A stretch of DNA of 35,863 bases from Psittacicella melopsittaci (GCF_003585925.1 NZ_NRJH01000064.1:1-35863); one strand, 5' to 3'. Numbered from the stretch's first letter, positions 1 through 7,357 are shown. Numbers and translations: made by a program. Notes: generated from the sequence alone by a model not told the origin.

Positions 1-106
1 GGTTATAAGCTAGAGTAGACTTAATCTTGTGTTATCAGTTTATTCTTATAAATTTAAATTCACATAGAGCTACTTATAACTTATTTCCTTACCTTTTGTT
101 TTTTTA

Positions 107-120
107 GTTTGTTTACAAAC
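107..120. promoter_or_regulatory. Operator-like palindrome upstream of the ArsR-type gene
   Basis: The sequence GTTTGTTTACAAAC has 6-bp arms (GTTTGT/ACAAAC) around two bases. It lies about 110 bp before the ArsR-type start. ArsR-family dimers often bind imperfect palindromes in their own promoter, so an operator role is possible. It could equally belong to the promoter or terminator of a gene left of the window. Confidence 0.35.
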
Positions 121-139
121 AATTTATCTATTTTTTAGG

Positions 140-160
140 TGTCTCTAAATTTGAGAGACA
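140..160. promoter_or_regulatory. Inverted repeat TGTCTCT-N7-AGAGACA (operator or hairpin)
   Basis: Perfect 7-bp arms are separated by 7 bases (AAATTTG). The right half contains TTGAGA (151-156), which with TACTAA (173-178, spacing 16) could form a weak promoter for the ArsR-type gene. A repressor bound here would then cover the -35 region. The alternative is a weak transcription terminator, but only a short T-run follows. One half of the motif recurs almost exactly at 35694-35709. Confidence 0.4.
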
Positions 161-229
161 TTTTACAGTAATTACTAAACCTTCTGGCTTGTCTTTAAGG
201 TTTAACAAAAAATATTAAGGTTTCGGTTA

Positions 230-571
230 ATGGATATAAGTCAATACAGTGAAATTGCTTCAGCACTGGCAAACGAGAACCGAGTAAAAATCATGCACCA
301 TATTGCTAACAATGGTGAACAATGTGCACAAAGTTTACTCGATCACTTTGAGTTCTCGCAGCCTACTATGTCACAGCACTTAAGAATTTTACGTCAAGCA
401 AAATTATTAGTAATGCGTAAAGAAGGTCGTTGGCAATACTTTGCAATTAATACATTACTATTAGAAGAATTCTATAGCTTTGCTCAAGAAAACTTTATTA
501 AAACTTTTTCTAGCAAAGAAATAAACCCTGCGTATGCAAATCGTCTACGTTTTGATTACAAACGTAAATAA
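230..571 (+). CDS. ArsR/SmtB-type winged-helix transcriptional regulator
   Basis: The 113-residue product has the typical size and layout of ArsR-family repressors. It begins with a helix and SALANENRVKIM (residues 11-22). The recognition helix follows at about 43-55, with the family pattern QPTMSQHLRILRQAKLL (44-60). The wing is VMRKEGRWQYF (61-71). Family members bind DNA as dimers and release it on binding metal or on thiol modification. The classic metal motif ELCVCDL is not present: only Cys32 (GEQCAQSL) remains, so a canonical arsenic or cadmium sensor is unlikely; redox, sulfur or another ligand is possible. The start ATG has TAAGG about 10 bases upstream. The gene stands alone, flanked by palindromes and its own terminator, so the target is unknown; autoregulation is the simplest inference. 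Confidence 0.85.
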   Translation: MDISQYSEIASALANENRVKIMHHIANNGEQCAQSLLDHFEFSQPTMSQHLRILRQAKLLVMRKEGRWQYFAINTLLLEEFYSFAQENFIKTFSSKEINPAYANRLRFDYKRK

Positions 572-576
572 TTGAG

Positions 577-617
577 AAAATCCCCTAGATGTTTTACTAA
601 ACATCTAGGGGATTTTT
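577..617 (+). terminator. Intrinsic terminator of the ArsR-type gene
   Basis: A long stem is formed by AAAATCCCCTAGATGTTT (577-594) and its complement at 599-616, with loop TACT. It begins a few bases after the stop codon. The A-rich left arm and T-rich right arm would let it act in both directions. Confidence 0.9.
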
Positions 618-675
618 CCATCCTAACTTTTTACCCCCTCTGAGATAAAATCGCCTGTATTTAGCTAATCCCCTG

Positions 676-681
676 TATAAT
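676..681 (+). promoter_or_regulatory. -10 box upstream of xerC
   Basis: A perfect TATAAT lies 55 bp before the GTG start of xerC, in the gap after the preceding terminator. No convincing -35 box is seen at the usual spacing. Confidence 0.45.
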
Positions 682-735
682 ATTTGATAAGTAAAAATAT
701 TCAATTAAGTAAAGTCTTAAAGAAATATATTAATC

Positions 736-2241
736 GTGAAAAATTCTTCAGATATTCTTAATGCATACCCTGCATATGTAAGAACAGACATAGAGCTTTT
801 TCTCCAATACATTAAACTTGAAAAAGCCTATTCCAATAACACCCTGCTTGCATATCGCAACAACCTTATCCAAGCTTTAAGCCTAATTCATAAGGTCTTA
901 AGCCAAAGCTCGGTAACTGAGCAAGAGGCAAGTGAAGAACTTATGGATCTTTCTAGCCTGCTAGGAAAAAATAAAAAAAGTAAAAAAACAAGCTTAAACG
1001 AAAAACCTAGCACCACCCCACAAGACAAGCTAGCTCTTTTGGCTAACTTTTCCTGGGAAAGTTGTACTGCTCAAGTACTTACCCAAGCTCTAGCAAACCA
1101 AACTAGCCCAAATAAAAGTGCTTCTTCGCGCAATCTCTTTCTTTCTGCTTTACGAAGCTTTTATCAATGGTTACTGATTAACGATAAAGTAAGTACTAAC
1201 TATCCTAAAATGGTAAAAAACCTTAAAGGAGAAAAAAGCTTACCTGTAGTAGTTGATAAAACCAGTATGGAGAAAATCCTCGATACCGTTGTTATTAATA
1301 ATTTTATTGATCTACGCGACCAGGTTATTTTTGAGTTAATGTTTAGTACAGGAGTGCGTCTTGCCGAAGTTTGTAACTTAAATTTACAAGACCTTGACTT
1401 TACTAAAGAGCAAATCCAAATTCTGGGGAAGGGCAATGTTTATCGTACGGTTCCTCTTGCTCTAGGTTTAAAACAATTAATTGCTATTTTTCTGGTTTTA
1501 CGGGAACGAGAGCTGATTAAAAAACTCTCAGCTACCGAACTTGCCGAGCTACAAATTAACCCTGAAGCTAACTTGGCCATAGATATAGATAATGCAGGGC
1601 AAGTTTATCATTATGCTCTGACTATTCTCAGCAACGCTAACCAGTGGTTAAATAATCAGGTCGCAGCCAATCATAAACCTCGGAAAAAAAGTGCGAGTCA
1701 AGCCTTACAAACGCAAATGCAGCAAGAACAACTGCAAGTGAGCCTCGAAGAGTTAAATCCTTTTAAAGACTCAAGTGCTCCTAAAGCAAGTAAAAGTTAC
1801 CTTGACTCAGCAGGCTATGATCTGCAGTTACAAGAACAGAGAAAAGCCTACTTAAAAAGTGCAATTAACCCTATCCATGCTCTCTTTTTATCCACGCAGT
1901 TAAAACGCATTAGTGCGCGAACTATTCAATATCGTCTCGATAAAAGAGTTGAGCAAGCGGGAATTAAACGAAAAATCTCGCCCCATAAATTACGCCATAG
2001 CTTTGCTACCCAGTTTTTACAAAACTCGGCTAACTTACGAGCAGTACAAGAGATTTTAGGGCATAAAAATCTGGTTACTACCCAAATTTATACCCATTTA
2101 GATTTAAAACATCTAATCGAGGTCTACAATAAAGCTCACCCGCAACAAATTCGTTATCGAGAAAAATTAGCCGAGAAAAAAGAAAAACCAACGACAAATC
2201 AAGAGCTAATTGCACAAATGCAAAAACGCAAAAAAGCTTAA
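736..2241 (+). CDS. xerC: Tyrosine recombinase XerC, enlarged by two insertions
   Basis: XerC with XerD resolves chromosome dimers at dif before cell division. All catalytic residues are visible: Arg208 (TGVRLAEV), Lys232 (GKGNVYR), His417 and Arg420 (HKLRHSFATQ), His443 (LGHKN) and the nucleophile Tyr452 (IYTHLD). The segment LFLSTQLKRISARTIQYRL (383-401) and the ending HLIEVYNKAHP (459-469) match XerC rather than XerD. At 501 residues it is about 200 longer than the usual 300. The extra length is a Ser/Lys-rich stretch in the N-terminal core-binding domain (about 55-105) and a Gln/Lys/Ser-rich stretch between the beta-hairpin lysine and the C-terminal catalytic box (about 245-378), plus a short basic tail. 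The GTG start gives the expected N-terminus (FLQYIKLEKAYSNNTLLAYR); its ribosome-binding site is poor. The frame is open throughout, so it is not a broken gene. Confidence 0.93.
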   Translation: MKNSSDILNAYPAYVRTDIELFLQYIKLEKAYSNNTLLAYRNNLIQALSLIHKVLSQSSVTEQEASEELMDLSSLLGKNKKSKKTSLNEKPSTTPQDKLALLANFSWESCTAQVLTQALANQTSPNKSASSRNLFLSALRSFYQWLLINDKVSTNYPKMVKNLKGEKSLPVVVDKTSMEKILDTVVINNFIDLRDQVIFELMFSTGVRLAEVCNLNLQDLDFTKEQIQILGKGNVYRTVPLALGLKQLIAIFLVLRERELIKKLSATELAELQINPEANLAIDIDNAGQVYHYALTILSNANQWLNNQVAANHKPRKKSASQALQTQMQQEQLQVSLEELNPFKDSSAPKASKSYLDSAGYDLQLQEQRKAYLKSAINPIHALFLSTQLKRISARTIQYRLDKRVEQAGIKRKISPHKLRHSFATQFLQNSANLRAVQEILGHKNLVTTQIYTHLDLKHLIEVYNKAHPQQIRYREKLAEKKEKPTTNQELIAQMQKRKKA

Positions 2242-2242
2242 A

Positions 2243-2260
2243 ATGATCAACTTTGATCAT
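2243..2260. promoter_or_regulatory. Palindrome ATGATCA-N4-TGATCAT between xerC and udp
   Basis: Perfect 7-bp arms around ACTT start two bases after the xerC stop. No T-run follows, so it is a poor terminator. It lies about 70 bp upstream of the udp -10 box and could be a regulator site, but the spacing does not fit a standard CRP or FNR box. Confidence 0.35.
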
Positions 2261-2331
2261 AAATAAGGCAAAAAAAGTGGTCAAATGTTACAAAACGCGT
2301 TAATTTTCTCTCAATTTAAGGGCTAAGGGGT

Positions 2332-2337
2332 TATAAT
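2332..2337 (+). promoter_or_regulatory. -10 box of the udp promoter
   Basis: A perfect TATAAT lies 47 bp upstream of the udp ATG. No clear -35 box is seen, which would fit an activator-dependent promoter. Confidence 0.5.
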
Positions 2338-2384
2338 ATTTAGCAAATAAGCTAGTTTTTATTTCATAACAAAAGGTAAAAAGC

Positions 2385-3155
2385 ATGTCTAACATTCAAG
2401 CAACAGTTTTTCACTTAGGTTTAAACAAAGAAGTTCTAGAAGGAGCAAAAATTGCTCTAATCCCTGGTGACCCAGGTCGTGTAGCAAAAATGGCTTCTTA
2501 CTTAGATAATCCTAAACCTTTAGCAAGTAATCGTGAATATAATTCTTACCTTGGTTATATTAACAATGTACCAGTAGTAGTATGTTCTACAGGTATTGGT
2601 GGTCCTTCTACTTCAATTGCCGTGGAAGAATTAGCACAATTAGGGGTAGACACTTTTATTCGTGTAGGAACTACAGGTGCTATCCAAGAACACATTAACA
2701 TTGGTGATGTAATCATTGCTACAGGTTGTGTACGTTTAGACGGTGCTTCTTATCACTTTGCTCCAGAAGCTTACCCAGCAGTAGCTAACTATGATGTTTT
2801 ACATGCTCTAGTTGAAGGAGCAAAAAAATCAGACGTAACTTACTATACTGGTATTACAGCATCTTCTGATACTTTCTATCCAGGTCAAGAACGTTATGAT
2901 ACTTTCCGTCAAGATGTACCAAAACACATGCAAGGTAAAATGGCTTTATGGCAACAACTTCATGTTTTAAACTTTGAGATGGAAGGTGCTACTCTCTTTA
3001 CCCAAGCAGCAAGCCTAGGCTTACGTGCAGGGATGGTAGCAGGGGTGATTGTAAACCGTACCAAAAATGAAACTCCTGACGAAAAACAAGCTAAAATTGT
3101 TGAAGACAATGGTATTAAAGTAGCTGTTGAAGCTTTAAAAACTTTAATTGGCTAA
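2385..3155 (+). CDS. udp: Uridine phosphorylase
   Basis: Udp splits uridine with phosphate into uracil and ribose-1-phosphate in pyrimidine salvage. The 256-residue length is close to E. coli Udp (253). Family landmarks are the phosphate loop IPGDPGRV (26-33), TGIGGPSTSIAVEEL and RVGTTGAI in the N-terminal half, and the nucleoside-binding NFEMEGATLF with the late GVIVNRTKNE segment. This set of motifs separates uridine phosphorylase from purine nucleoside phosphorylase DeoD. The start follows an AAAGGT ribosome-binding site. The gene forms its own unit and ends at a terminator shared with bcp. Codon use is more uniform (TTA, GTA, GGT rich) than in xerC or hda, as expected for good expression. 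Confidence 0.95.
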   Translation: MSNIQATVFHLGLNKEVLEGAKIALIPGDPGRVAKMASYLDNPKPLASNREYNSYLGYINNVPVVVCSTGIGGPSTSIAVEELAQLGVDTFIRVGTTGAIQEHINIGDVIIATGCVRLDGASYHFAPEAYPAVANYDVLHALVEGAKKSDVTYYTGITASSDTFYPGQERYDTFRQDVPKHMQGKMALWQQLHVLNFEMEGATLFTQAASLGLRAGMVAGVIVNRTKNETPDEKQAKIVEDNGIKVAVEALKTLIG

Positions 3156-3163
3156 TAAACTAA

Positions 3164-3192
3164 AAAAGGAACCTGAAACTCAGGTTCCTTTT
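3164..3192. terminator. Bidirectional terminator between udp and bcp
   Basis: A 13-bp stem AAAAGGAACCTGA / TCAGGTTCCTTTT with loop AAC sits between the two convergent genes. An A-run on one side and a T-run on the other make it usable in both directions. Confidence 0.9.
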
Positions 3193-3195
3193 CCA

Positions 3196-3687
3196 TTATA
3201 GATTATTTTCTTCTAACCAAGCATTTACTTGCTGAGCAAATTCTTTGGTTTTGATTTTGGTAAATAGAGTAACTATTTTCCCATCGCCATCCACTAAAAA
3301 AGCAATGCGATGTAAACCGTCATATACTTTACCATACAGAGTTTTTGGACCATAGACACCACAAGCTTTAGCAAGGCTTAATTCGGTATCTGCAAGTAAC
3401 GGAAAGGTTAAGTTATACTTTTGGGCAAACTTAACTTGTTTTTCTACAGGATCTGGACTTACGCCTAATACAGGAAGCTTAAAAGCATGCTCACTTAGAG
3501 CTTGCTCAAGACTACAAGCTTGAGCTGTACAACCTGGAGTATTAGCTTTAGGATAAAAGTAAACTAAATGCAACTCTTTAAAACTGGTATTAGTATAGGT
3601 TTTTCCGTCATTAGCTTCTAAGCTAAATTGAGGAAACTGTTCACCTGGCTGTAAAAGATTAGGTAGATTTTTTACCACTATACTCAT
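3196..3687 (-). CDS. bcp: Thioredoxin-dependent peroxiredoxin Bcp (PrxQ type)
   Basis: Bcp reduces hydrogen peroxide and organic hydroperoxides in the cytoplasm with electrons from thioredoxin. The thioredoxin-fold core and the active site NTPGCTAQACSLEQ are clear. Cys53 is the peroxidatic residue, and Cys58, five residues later, is the resolving residue, the spacing seen in E. coli Bcp. Thr50 and Pro51 of the TPxC-like motif are present. The length of 163 residues is normal. The ATG overlaps the stop of the preceding gene (ATGA), and its AAGGAG ribosome-binding site lies inside that gene, so the two are likely translationally coupled. hda and perM nearby match the broader bcp-perM-hda neighbourhood of E. 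coli. Confidence 0.94.
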   Translation of the reverse strand: MSIVVKNLPNLLQPGEQFPQFSLEANDGKTYTNTSFKELHLVYFYPKANTPGCTAQACSLEQALSEHAFKLPVLGVSPDPVEKQVKFAQKYNLTFPLLADTELSLAKACGVYGPKTLYGKVYDGLHRIAFLVDGDGKIVTLFTKIKTKEFAQQVNAWLEENNL

Positions 3688-4496
3688 TTTTTCTCCTTAG
3701 AATTCGGGGCATCAGTAAGACAAATTGCCTCTTGGGGGCTAGGGTTCTTATCTTGGGTTAATGGCTCTTGTTGTTGCTCATTATCAAGTTCAACTTTAGT
3801 TGAACTTAAAGTTGTCCCCTGCTTAAAGTTATACTCATCGGTAAAGGTAATATCAGCACTTAGACTTACGCTTGTATTCTCGCTTGCCTCAACTTGGGGT
3901 AAATGCGTTTGAATATCAGCATAGTCTACTTCATCTTCAGGTAAAGCCTGATAATGTAAATTAGCTAGTTCTTTTAATTGCTCAAGGTGTTCGGCATCAT
4001 TGAGGATATCTTCGTACTTGTCGTTAAATAACTCTTCGAACTCAGCTTGCTCTTGCGGGGTTAACTCTAGCTCGCCATGCTCTTGATGCTCGAGTTCGTC
4101 CCCAATTACCTGTTCGACAATATTATCAATTTCTTGCGTTGTTAACACATCATGATCTTGTTTAGCTAGCTCTTGAGCCTGCTCGGCAAGCATTTTTGCG
4201 GTTTTACGCTCGAGCCATTCAATTTCTGCTAGCAATACTGACTTGCGCACGCGTTGGCGCTTGGCTCCTTGCATATTGCTTTTTTTGTTTTGGGCTGCTT
4301 TTGCTACAATAGTAGTGCTCGTAGGACGAGTAAAACTGCGATCTTTATCGGCACGGGCTATTTTTCTAAACTTTTTTAATTCGAGTTGCTTTTGTTGTAA
4401 CTCACGAAATCTTGCACTTTTATGTCGCGAACGAAAGCGCAAGACTACATATAACAGAAAAATTATATAAATCGAAACTATTGCGATTATTATCAT
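3684..4496 (-). CDS. Uncharacterised membrane-anchored protein, basic then acidic
   Basis: I do not recognise this gene. From the chosen start it encodes 270 residues. There is one N-terminal membrane segment (about 1-19), then a strongly basic stretch (about 20-90: RFRSRHKSARF, KRQRVRKS). A long Glu/Gln/Asp-rich, probably helical or disordered region follows to the end. The positive charges after the membrane segment predict a cytoplasmic C-terminal part. The open frame extends upstream to 4583, but that start would overlap the -10 boxes and the hda start. The ATG at 4496 has GAG about 6 bases upstream. The layout recalls ZipA-like anchors, but no FtsZ-binding domain is visible. The stop overlaps the bcp start by 4 bases. 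It is transcribed divergently from hda. Confidence 0.7.
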   Translation of the reverse strand: MIIIAIVSIYIIFLLYVVLRFRSRHKSARFRELQQKQLELKKFRKIARADKDRSFTRPTSTTIVAKAAQNKKSNMQGAKRQRVRKSVLLAEIEWLERKTAKMLAEQAQELAKQDHDVLTTQEIDNIVEQVIGDELEHQEHGELELTPQEQAEFEELFNDKYEDILNDAEHLEQLKELANLHYQALPEDEVDYADIQTHLPQVEASENTSVSLSADITFTDEYNFKQGTTLSSTKVELDNEQQQEPLTQDKNPSPQEAICLTDAPNSKEKK

Positions 4497-4524
4497 ATTC
4501 ATCTCAAATGTAATAATACTAATG

Positions 4525-4555
4525 CTTATTATATCACTGCTTTTGATATAATAAG
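4525..4555. promoter_or_regulatory. Overlapping divergent promoters in an inverted repeat
   Basis: CTTATTATATC (4525-4535) and GATATAATAAG (4545-4555) are perfect 11-bp inverted arms around a 9-base spacer. Each arm holds a TATAAT: 4547-4552 on the plus strand toward hda, and 4533-4528 on the minus strand toward the membrane protein gene. Each promoter's -35 region would fall on the other's -10 box. Two polymerases could hardly bind together, so the promoters probably compete. Confidence 0.6.
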
Positions 4556-4581
4556 AACGAGAAACAAAATAGATATTGATC

Positions 4582-6009
4582 ATGGGTTTACAATTACAAC
4601 CAGTAGGATTAGAATTGCAGTTTAATCTGCACTCTACCTACTCTTTAACCGAATTTCTAGCTGGACCTAATGCCGAGGTTATATCTCTACTAACCCCTTC
4701 GTTTTCTTTAGGCTTAAGTCAGGCTATTGCCTTAATTGGGGATAACTCAACCCTAGTTAACCAAATGGTAAAAGCATGTTATGCTGATGCCAGTAAATTA
4801 AATCCTTTTCTTGAGCAAAATGAAAGTAACTATCTCGACTTTAGTGAGTATGTTAAAGAGCATCAACCTGAAGACCTCGAGGTATTTTATTTTCGTCCCT
4901 TAATTGCTTTAAATAACCTGCATGTTATTTTAGGTAATGTCGCTTGGGAGCAAGCAGTGCGTGATCTGTTTACGATTAATAGTAATAGCCAAGGTTTAAT
5001 TATTGTTGGTTCTTATGTTGATCTGGCTGCTAATGTTTGCGTGCTCGAAGACTTGCAGTCGCGCTTTGGTTTATTTAAAAAGGTTTACCTAAAAACCTAT
5101 GCCAAAGAAGAGCTCAAAGACTTTATAGCCTATCGTTGTCGTGAACAAGGGCTCGATCTCTCAGATGCAGGTTTAGCCTACCTTACCCAAGTCTATCAAA
5201 CTATAGACCCAAGTAGTTTAGATCTTGACCGTACGGCTTTAAATATTCTTCGCCTCTGCAGAGAACAACAAAAAAACCCAAGCCTGTTAAGCAAGCAGTA
5301 CTTACAATCTTACCCTGAAGTATTTAAGTTTACGCATTTAAACGATGACTTAAGTAGCTTTAGTGCCCAACAAGAAAATGAGCAACTGGGTAATAGTAAG
5401 GTTACTGCTTTTACCGATTTATTTACGCGCTTTAAAAGTAAACAAGCTGCCACCCAACAACAGCTTCTTAGCCGCGAAAAAAGACGTCCTTATACAGCAG
5501 CCTTTGCTGCGGGCTTTGCTCAGTTTTTACGTGGGAAATATCCTCATCTCGACAACTATGAACCTGAGGCAAAACTTATGGCTTGCCTCAAAAAAGAACA
5601 AAACTTTGCTCCTACGCCTCATCAGCTTAAAGTACGTCGCTTATTACAGCAACATATACAGCAAGCCCATGAAAATAGAGAGCAAACTCTTTTTGCTCAT
5701 GCAGGCATAGATGCCGATATTTTCTTTGATAGTGATGCCGAAATAAATCAAGACTATCAAAGACACGAGGATGTTGCCCCTGAACCTGCTTTATTTGTTC
5801 CTAGTCCGCCACTGCTTAATGAGAGCAATGAACTTGTAGATGCTCTTTTTGCTGAGCCAACTAGTGAGCAAGAGCAAGTGGACTTAGCTTGGCAACCTCA
5901 AGAACAAAATGCTCTTAACGCTCCTTTATCACGTCTTTTACGACGCAAAAAAGACACTAAGGACGAGCAACTAGTTAACTTTTTACAAGTGTTAGATTTT
6001 GCTGAATAG
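4582..6009 (+). CDS. hda: Hda-like DnaA-related protein with degenerate ATP site and long C-terminal extension
   Basis: Hda with the DNA sliding clamp triggers hydrolysis of DnaA-bound ATP and prevents re-initiation of replication. Residues 1-245 align by eye with Hda: the LELQFNL start and SLTEFLAGPN, the LIALNNLHVILGN core strand region (107-119), LIIVGSYVDL (sensor I region, 139-148), DLQSRFG with the box VII arginine Arg161, and a C-terminal helical lid. The Walker A region reads LIGDNSTLVNQ, with no lysine or glycine pattern. Walker B has Asn-Asn instead of acidic residues. The N-terminal clamp-binding motif (QLxLPL in E. coli) is not clearly kept. Residues about 246-475 are an added region, partly Gln/Glu-rich, with no domain I recognise; E. 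coli Hda has only 233 residues. The ATG at 4582 is preferred to a TTG two codons earlier. The perM neighbour supports the hda call. Confidence 0.72.
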   Translation: MGLQLQPVGLELQFNLHSTYSLTEFLAGPNAEVISLLTPSFSLGLSQAIALIGDNSTLVNQMVKACYADASKLNPFLEQNESNYLDFSEYVKEHQPEDLEVFYFRPLIALNNLHVILGNVAWEQAVRDLFTINSNSQGLIIVGSYVDLAANVCVLEDLQSRFGLFKKVYLKTYAKEELKDFIAYRCREQGLDLSDAGLAYLTQVYQTIDPSSLDLDRTALNILRLCREQQKNPSLLSKQYLQSYPEVFKFTHLNDDLSSFSAQQENEQLGNSKVTAFTDLFTRFKSKQAATQQQLLSREKRRPYTAAFAAGFAQFLRGKYPHLDNYEPEAKLMACLKKEQNFAPTPHQLKVRRLLQQHIQQAHENREQTLFAHAGIDADIFFDSDAEINQDYQRHEDVAPEPALFVPSPPLLNESNELVDALFAEPTSEQEQVDLAWQPQEQNALNAPLSRLLRRKKDTKDEQLVNFLQVLDFAE

Positions 6010-6059
6010 CTATACTGATGTATAGCTCTATCAAAATGACAAACTAAGCGAGAAACTCA

Positions 6060-7286
6060 ATGTCATCTTGGAAAGATTTGTTTACGAGGAATTTTAATAA
6101 CCCACAAATTGTGGCACTAATTTTAATTTTACTCGTAATTTCATTAGTTCTTTACTTCTTTGGGAAAATTCTTGCTCCCGTATTTCTGGCTGTAGGTTTA
6201 GCCTATATTTTAAACTTTCCCATTCGCTGGTTAGTTAAAAAAGGCTTAAAACGTATCTATGCTTTAATTTTAGTTTTTGGGGGACTCGTTTGTGTTATGG
6301 CTTGGTTAATCCTCTCCATAGCCCCTATGCTAGTCCGTCAACTGAGCACTCTTTTAGTTGAAGCCCCAAGCATAGTTGCCATTTTACGTGAACGCCTGTT
6401 ATCACTCGAGCAATATAATCTTCCCTATTTAGATAAAGCAACCCTTTATTCTATTTATGAAAATGTAAATCAGTATATCCAGTCAAATATGGATATTCGT
6501 ATAGATAACATTATTAAGGTCCTACAAAATGTAGCTTACATAGCGGTTAACACCTTTTTAGTTCCATTTATGGCCTTTTTAATGCTTGTCGACTATGCCC
6601 CTCTCAAAGCAAACTTCATTCGCTTTTTACCGCAATCGAGCGAACTTGCTGACGGGGTATTTAAAGAGTTCATGTCCCAACTGGACAACTATGTGCGAGG
6701 CAAGGTTATAGAGTTTATTATTATGACCGTTTTAAGCTTTGTTGCTTTTGCATTCTTTGGCTTAAAATATAACTTGCTTCTTTCTACTTTAATTGGGATT
6801 TCAGTAATTATTCCTTATCTAGGAGTAATTATTGCTACAGTTCCTTTTGCTTTAGTAGCCTTTTTCCAATTCCAATTAGGGACAACCTTCTGGACTCTAA
6901 TGGTTATTCATACCATTTTACAAATTTTTAATGGTAATATTCTTGTTCCAGTTCTTTACTCTAAAACCAATAATATTCGTCCGATAACTGTAATAGTTGC
7001 GGTTATCTTCTTTGGACAAATTTGGGGTATTCTCGGGGTATTCCTTGCAATTCCTCTTTGTACGCTTATTAAAGCCGTAGCTAATGCTTGGTTCTTAAAT
7101 TCACAAATTTACTTTGAAATGCAACAGCGTCAAGAGGCAGAAAAACGAGCCTTACAAGAAGAAAAAGAACAAGCTCCACGTCCACGCAAAAAACGTAACG
7201 ATCGTCCTTATCGTAAAACTGGAGCCCAAGCAAGTAACGGTCTTTATACTTTTAAACCGCAAGATAATGACCAAGATAAATCCTAA
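6060..7286 (+). CDS. perM: PerM / AI-2E family inner-membrane transporter
   Basis: This belongs to the AI-2E transporter family (E. coli PerM, TqsA), inner-membrane proteins proposed to export small molecules; the PerM substrate is not settled. About eight hydrophobic segments are visible: roughly 17-35, 38-55, 66-88, 155-178, 216-235, 240-270, 277-300 and 310-335. Family patterns include FLVPFMAFLMLVDY and the late GNILVPVLYSKTNNIRPITVIVAVIFFGQIWGILGVFLAIPL region. The protein has 408 residues, some 50 more than E. coli PerM, because of a cytoplasmic C-terminal tail rich in Glu, Arg and Lys (about 350-408). It starts 50 bp after the hda stop with GAG as a modest ribosome-binding site, so co-transcription with hda is likely. 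It ends at a strong terminator. Confidence 0.88.
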   Translation: MSSWKDLFTRNFNNPQIVALILILLVISLVLYFFGKILAPVFLAVGLAYILNFPIRWLVKKGLKRIYALILVFGGLVCVMAWLILSIAPMLVRQLSTLLVEAPSIVAILRERLLSLEQYNLPYLDKATLYSIYENVNQYIQSNMDIRIDNIIKVLQNVAYIAVNTFLVPFMAFLMLVDYAPLKANFIRFLPQSSELADGVFKEFMSQLDNYVRGKVIEFIIMTVLSFVAFAFFGLKYNLLLSTLIGISVIIPYLGVIIATVPFALVAFFQFQLGTTFWTLMVIHTILQIFNGNILVPVLYSKTNNIRPITVIVAVIFFGQIWGILGVFLAIPLCTLIKAVANAWFLNSQIYFEMQQRQEAEKRALQEEKEQAPRPRKKRNDRPYRKTGAQASNGLYTFKPQDNDQDKS

Positions 7287-7290
7287 AAAA

Positions 7291-7316
7291 GAACTCCCGT
7301 GGGAGTTCCTTTTTTT
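7291..7316 (+). terminator. Terminator of the hda-perM unit
   Basis: The stem GAACTCC-CGTG-GGAGTTC (7291-7308) is followed by seven T residues (7310-7316) and preceded by an A-run. Confidence 0.88.
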
Positions 7317-7357
7317 GTTACAATATGTATTTACAGATTTTTACCTAACAAGTTTTT

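Noticed and set aside
3684..4496. ZipA-like cell division protein
   Set aside because: The N-terminal membrane segment and charged region are similar in plan only. The C-terminal FtsZ-binding domain is not visible.
4497..4583. Upstream extension of the membrane protein gene to 4583
   Set aside because: It would overlap the hda start and both -10 boxes, and would add polar residues before the membrane segment. The ATG at 4496 has a suitable ribosome-binding site.
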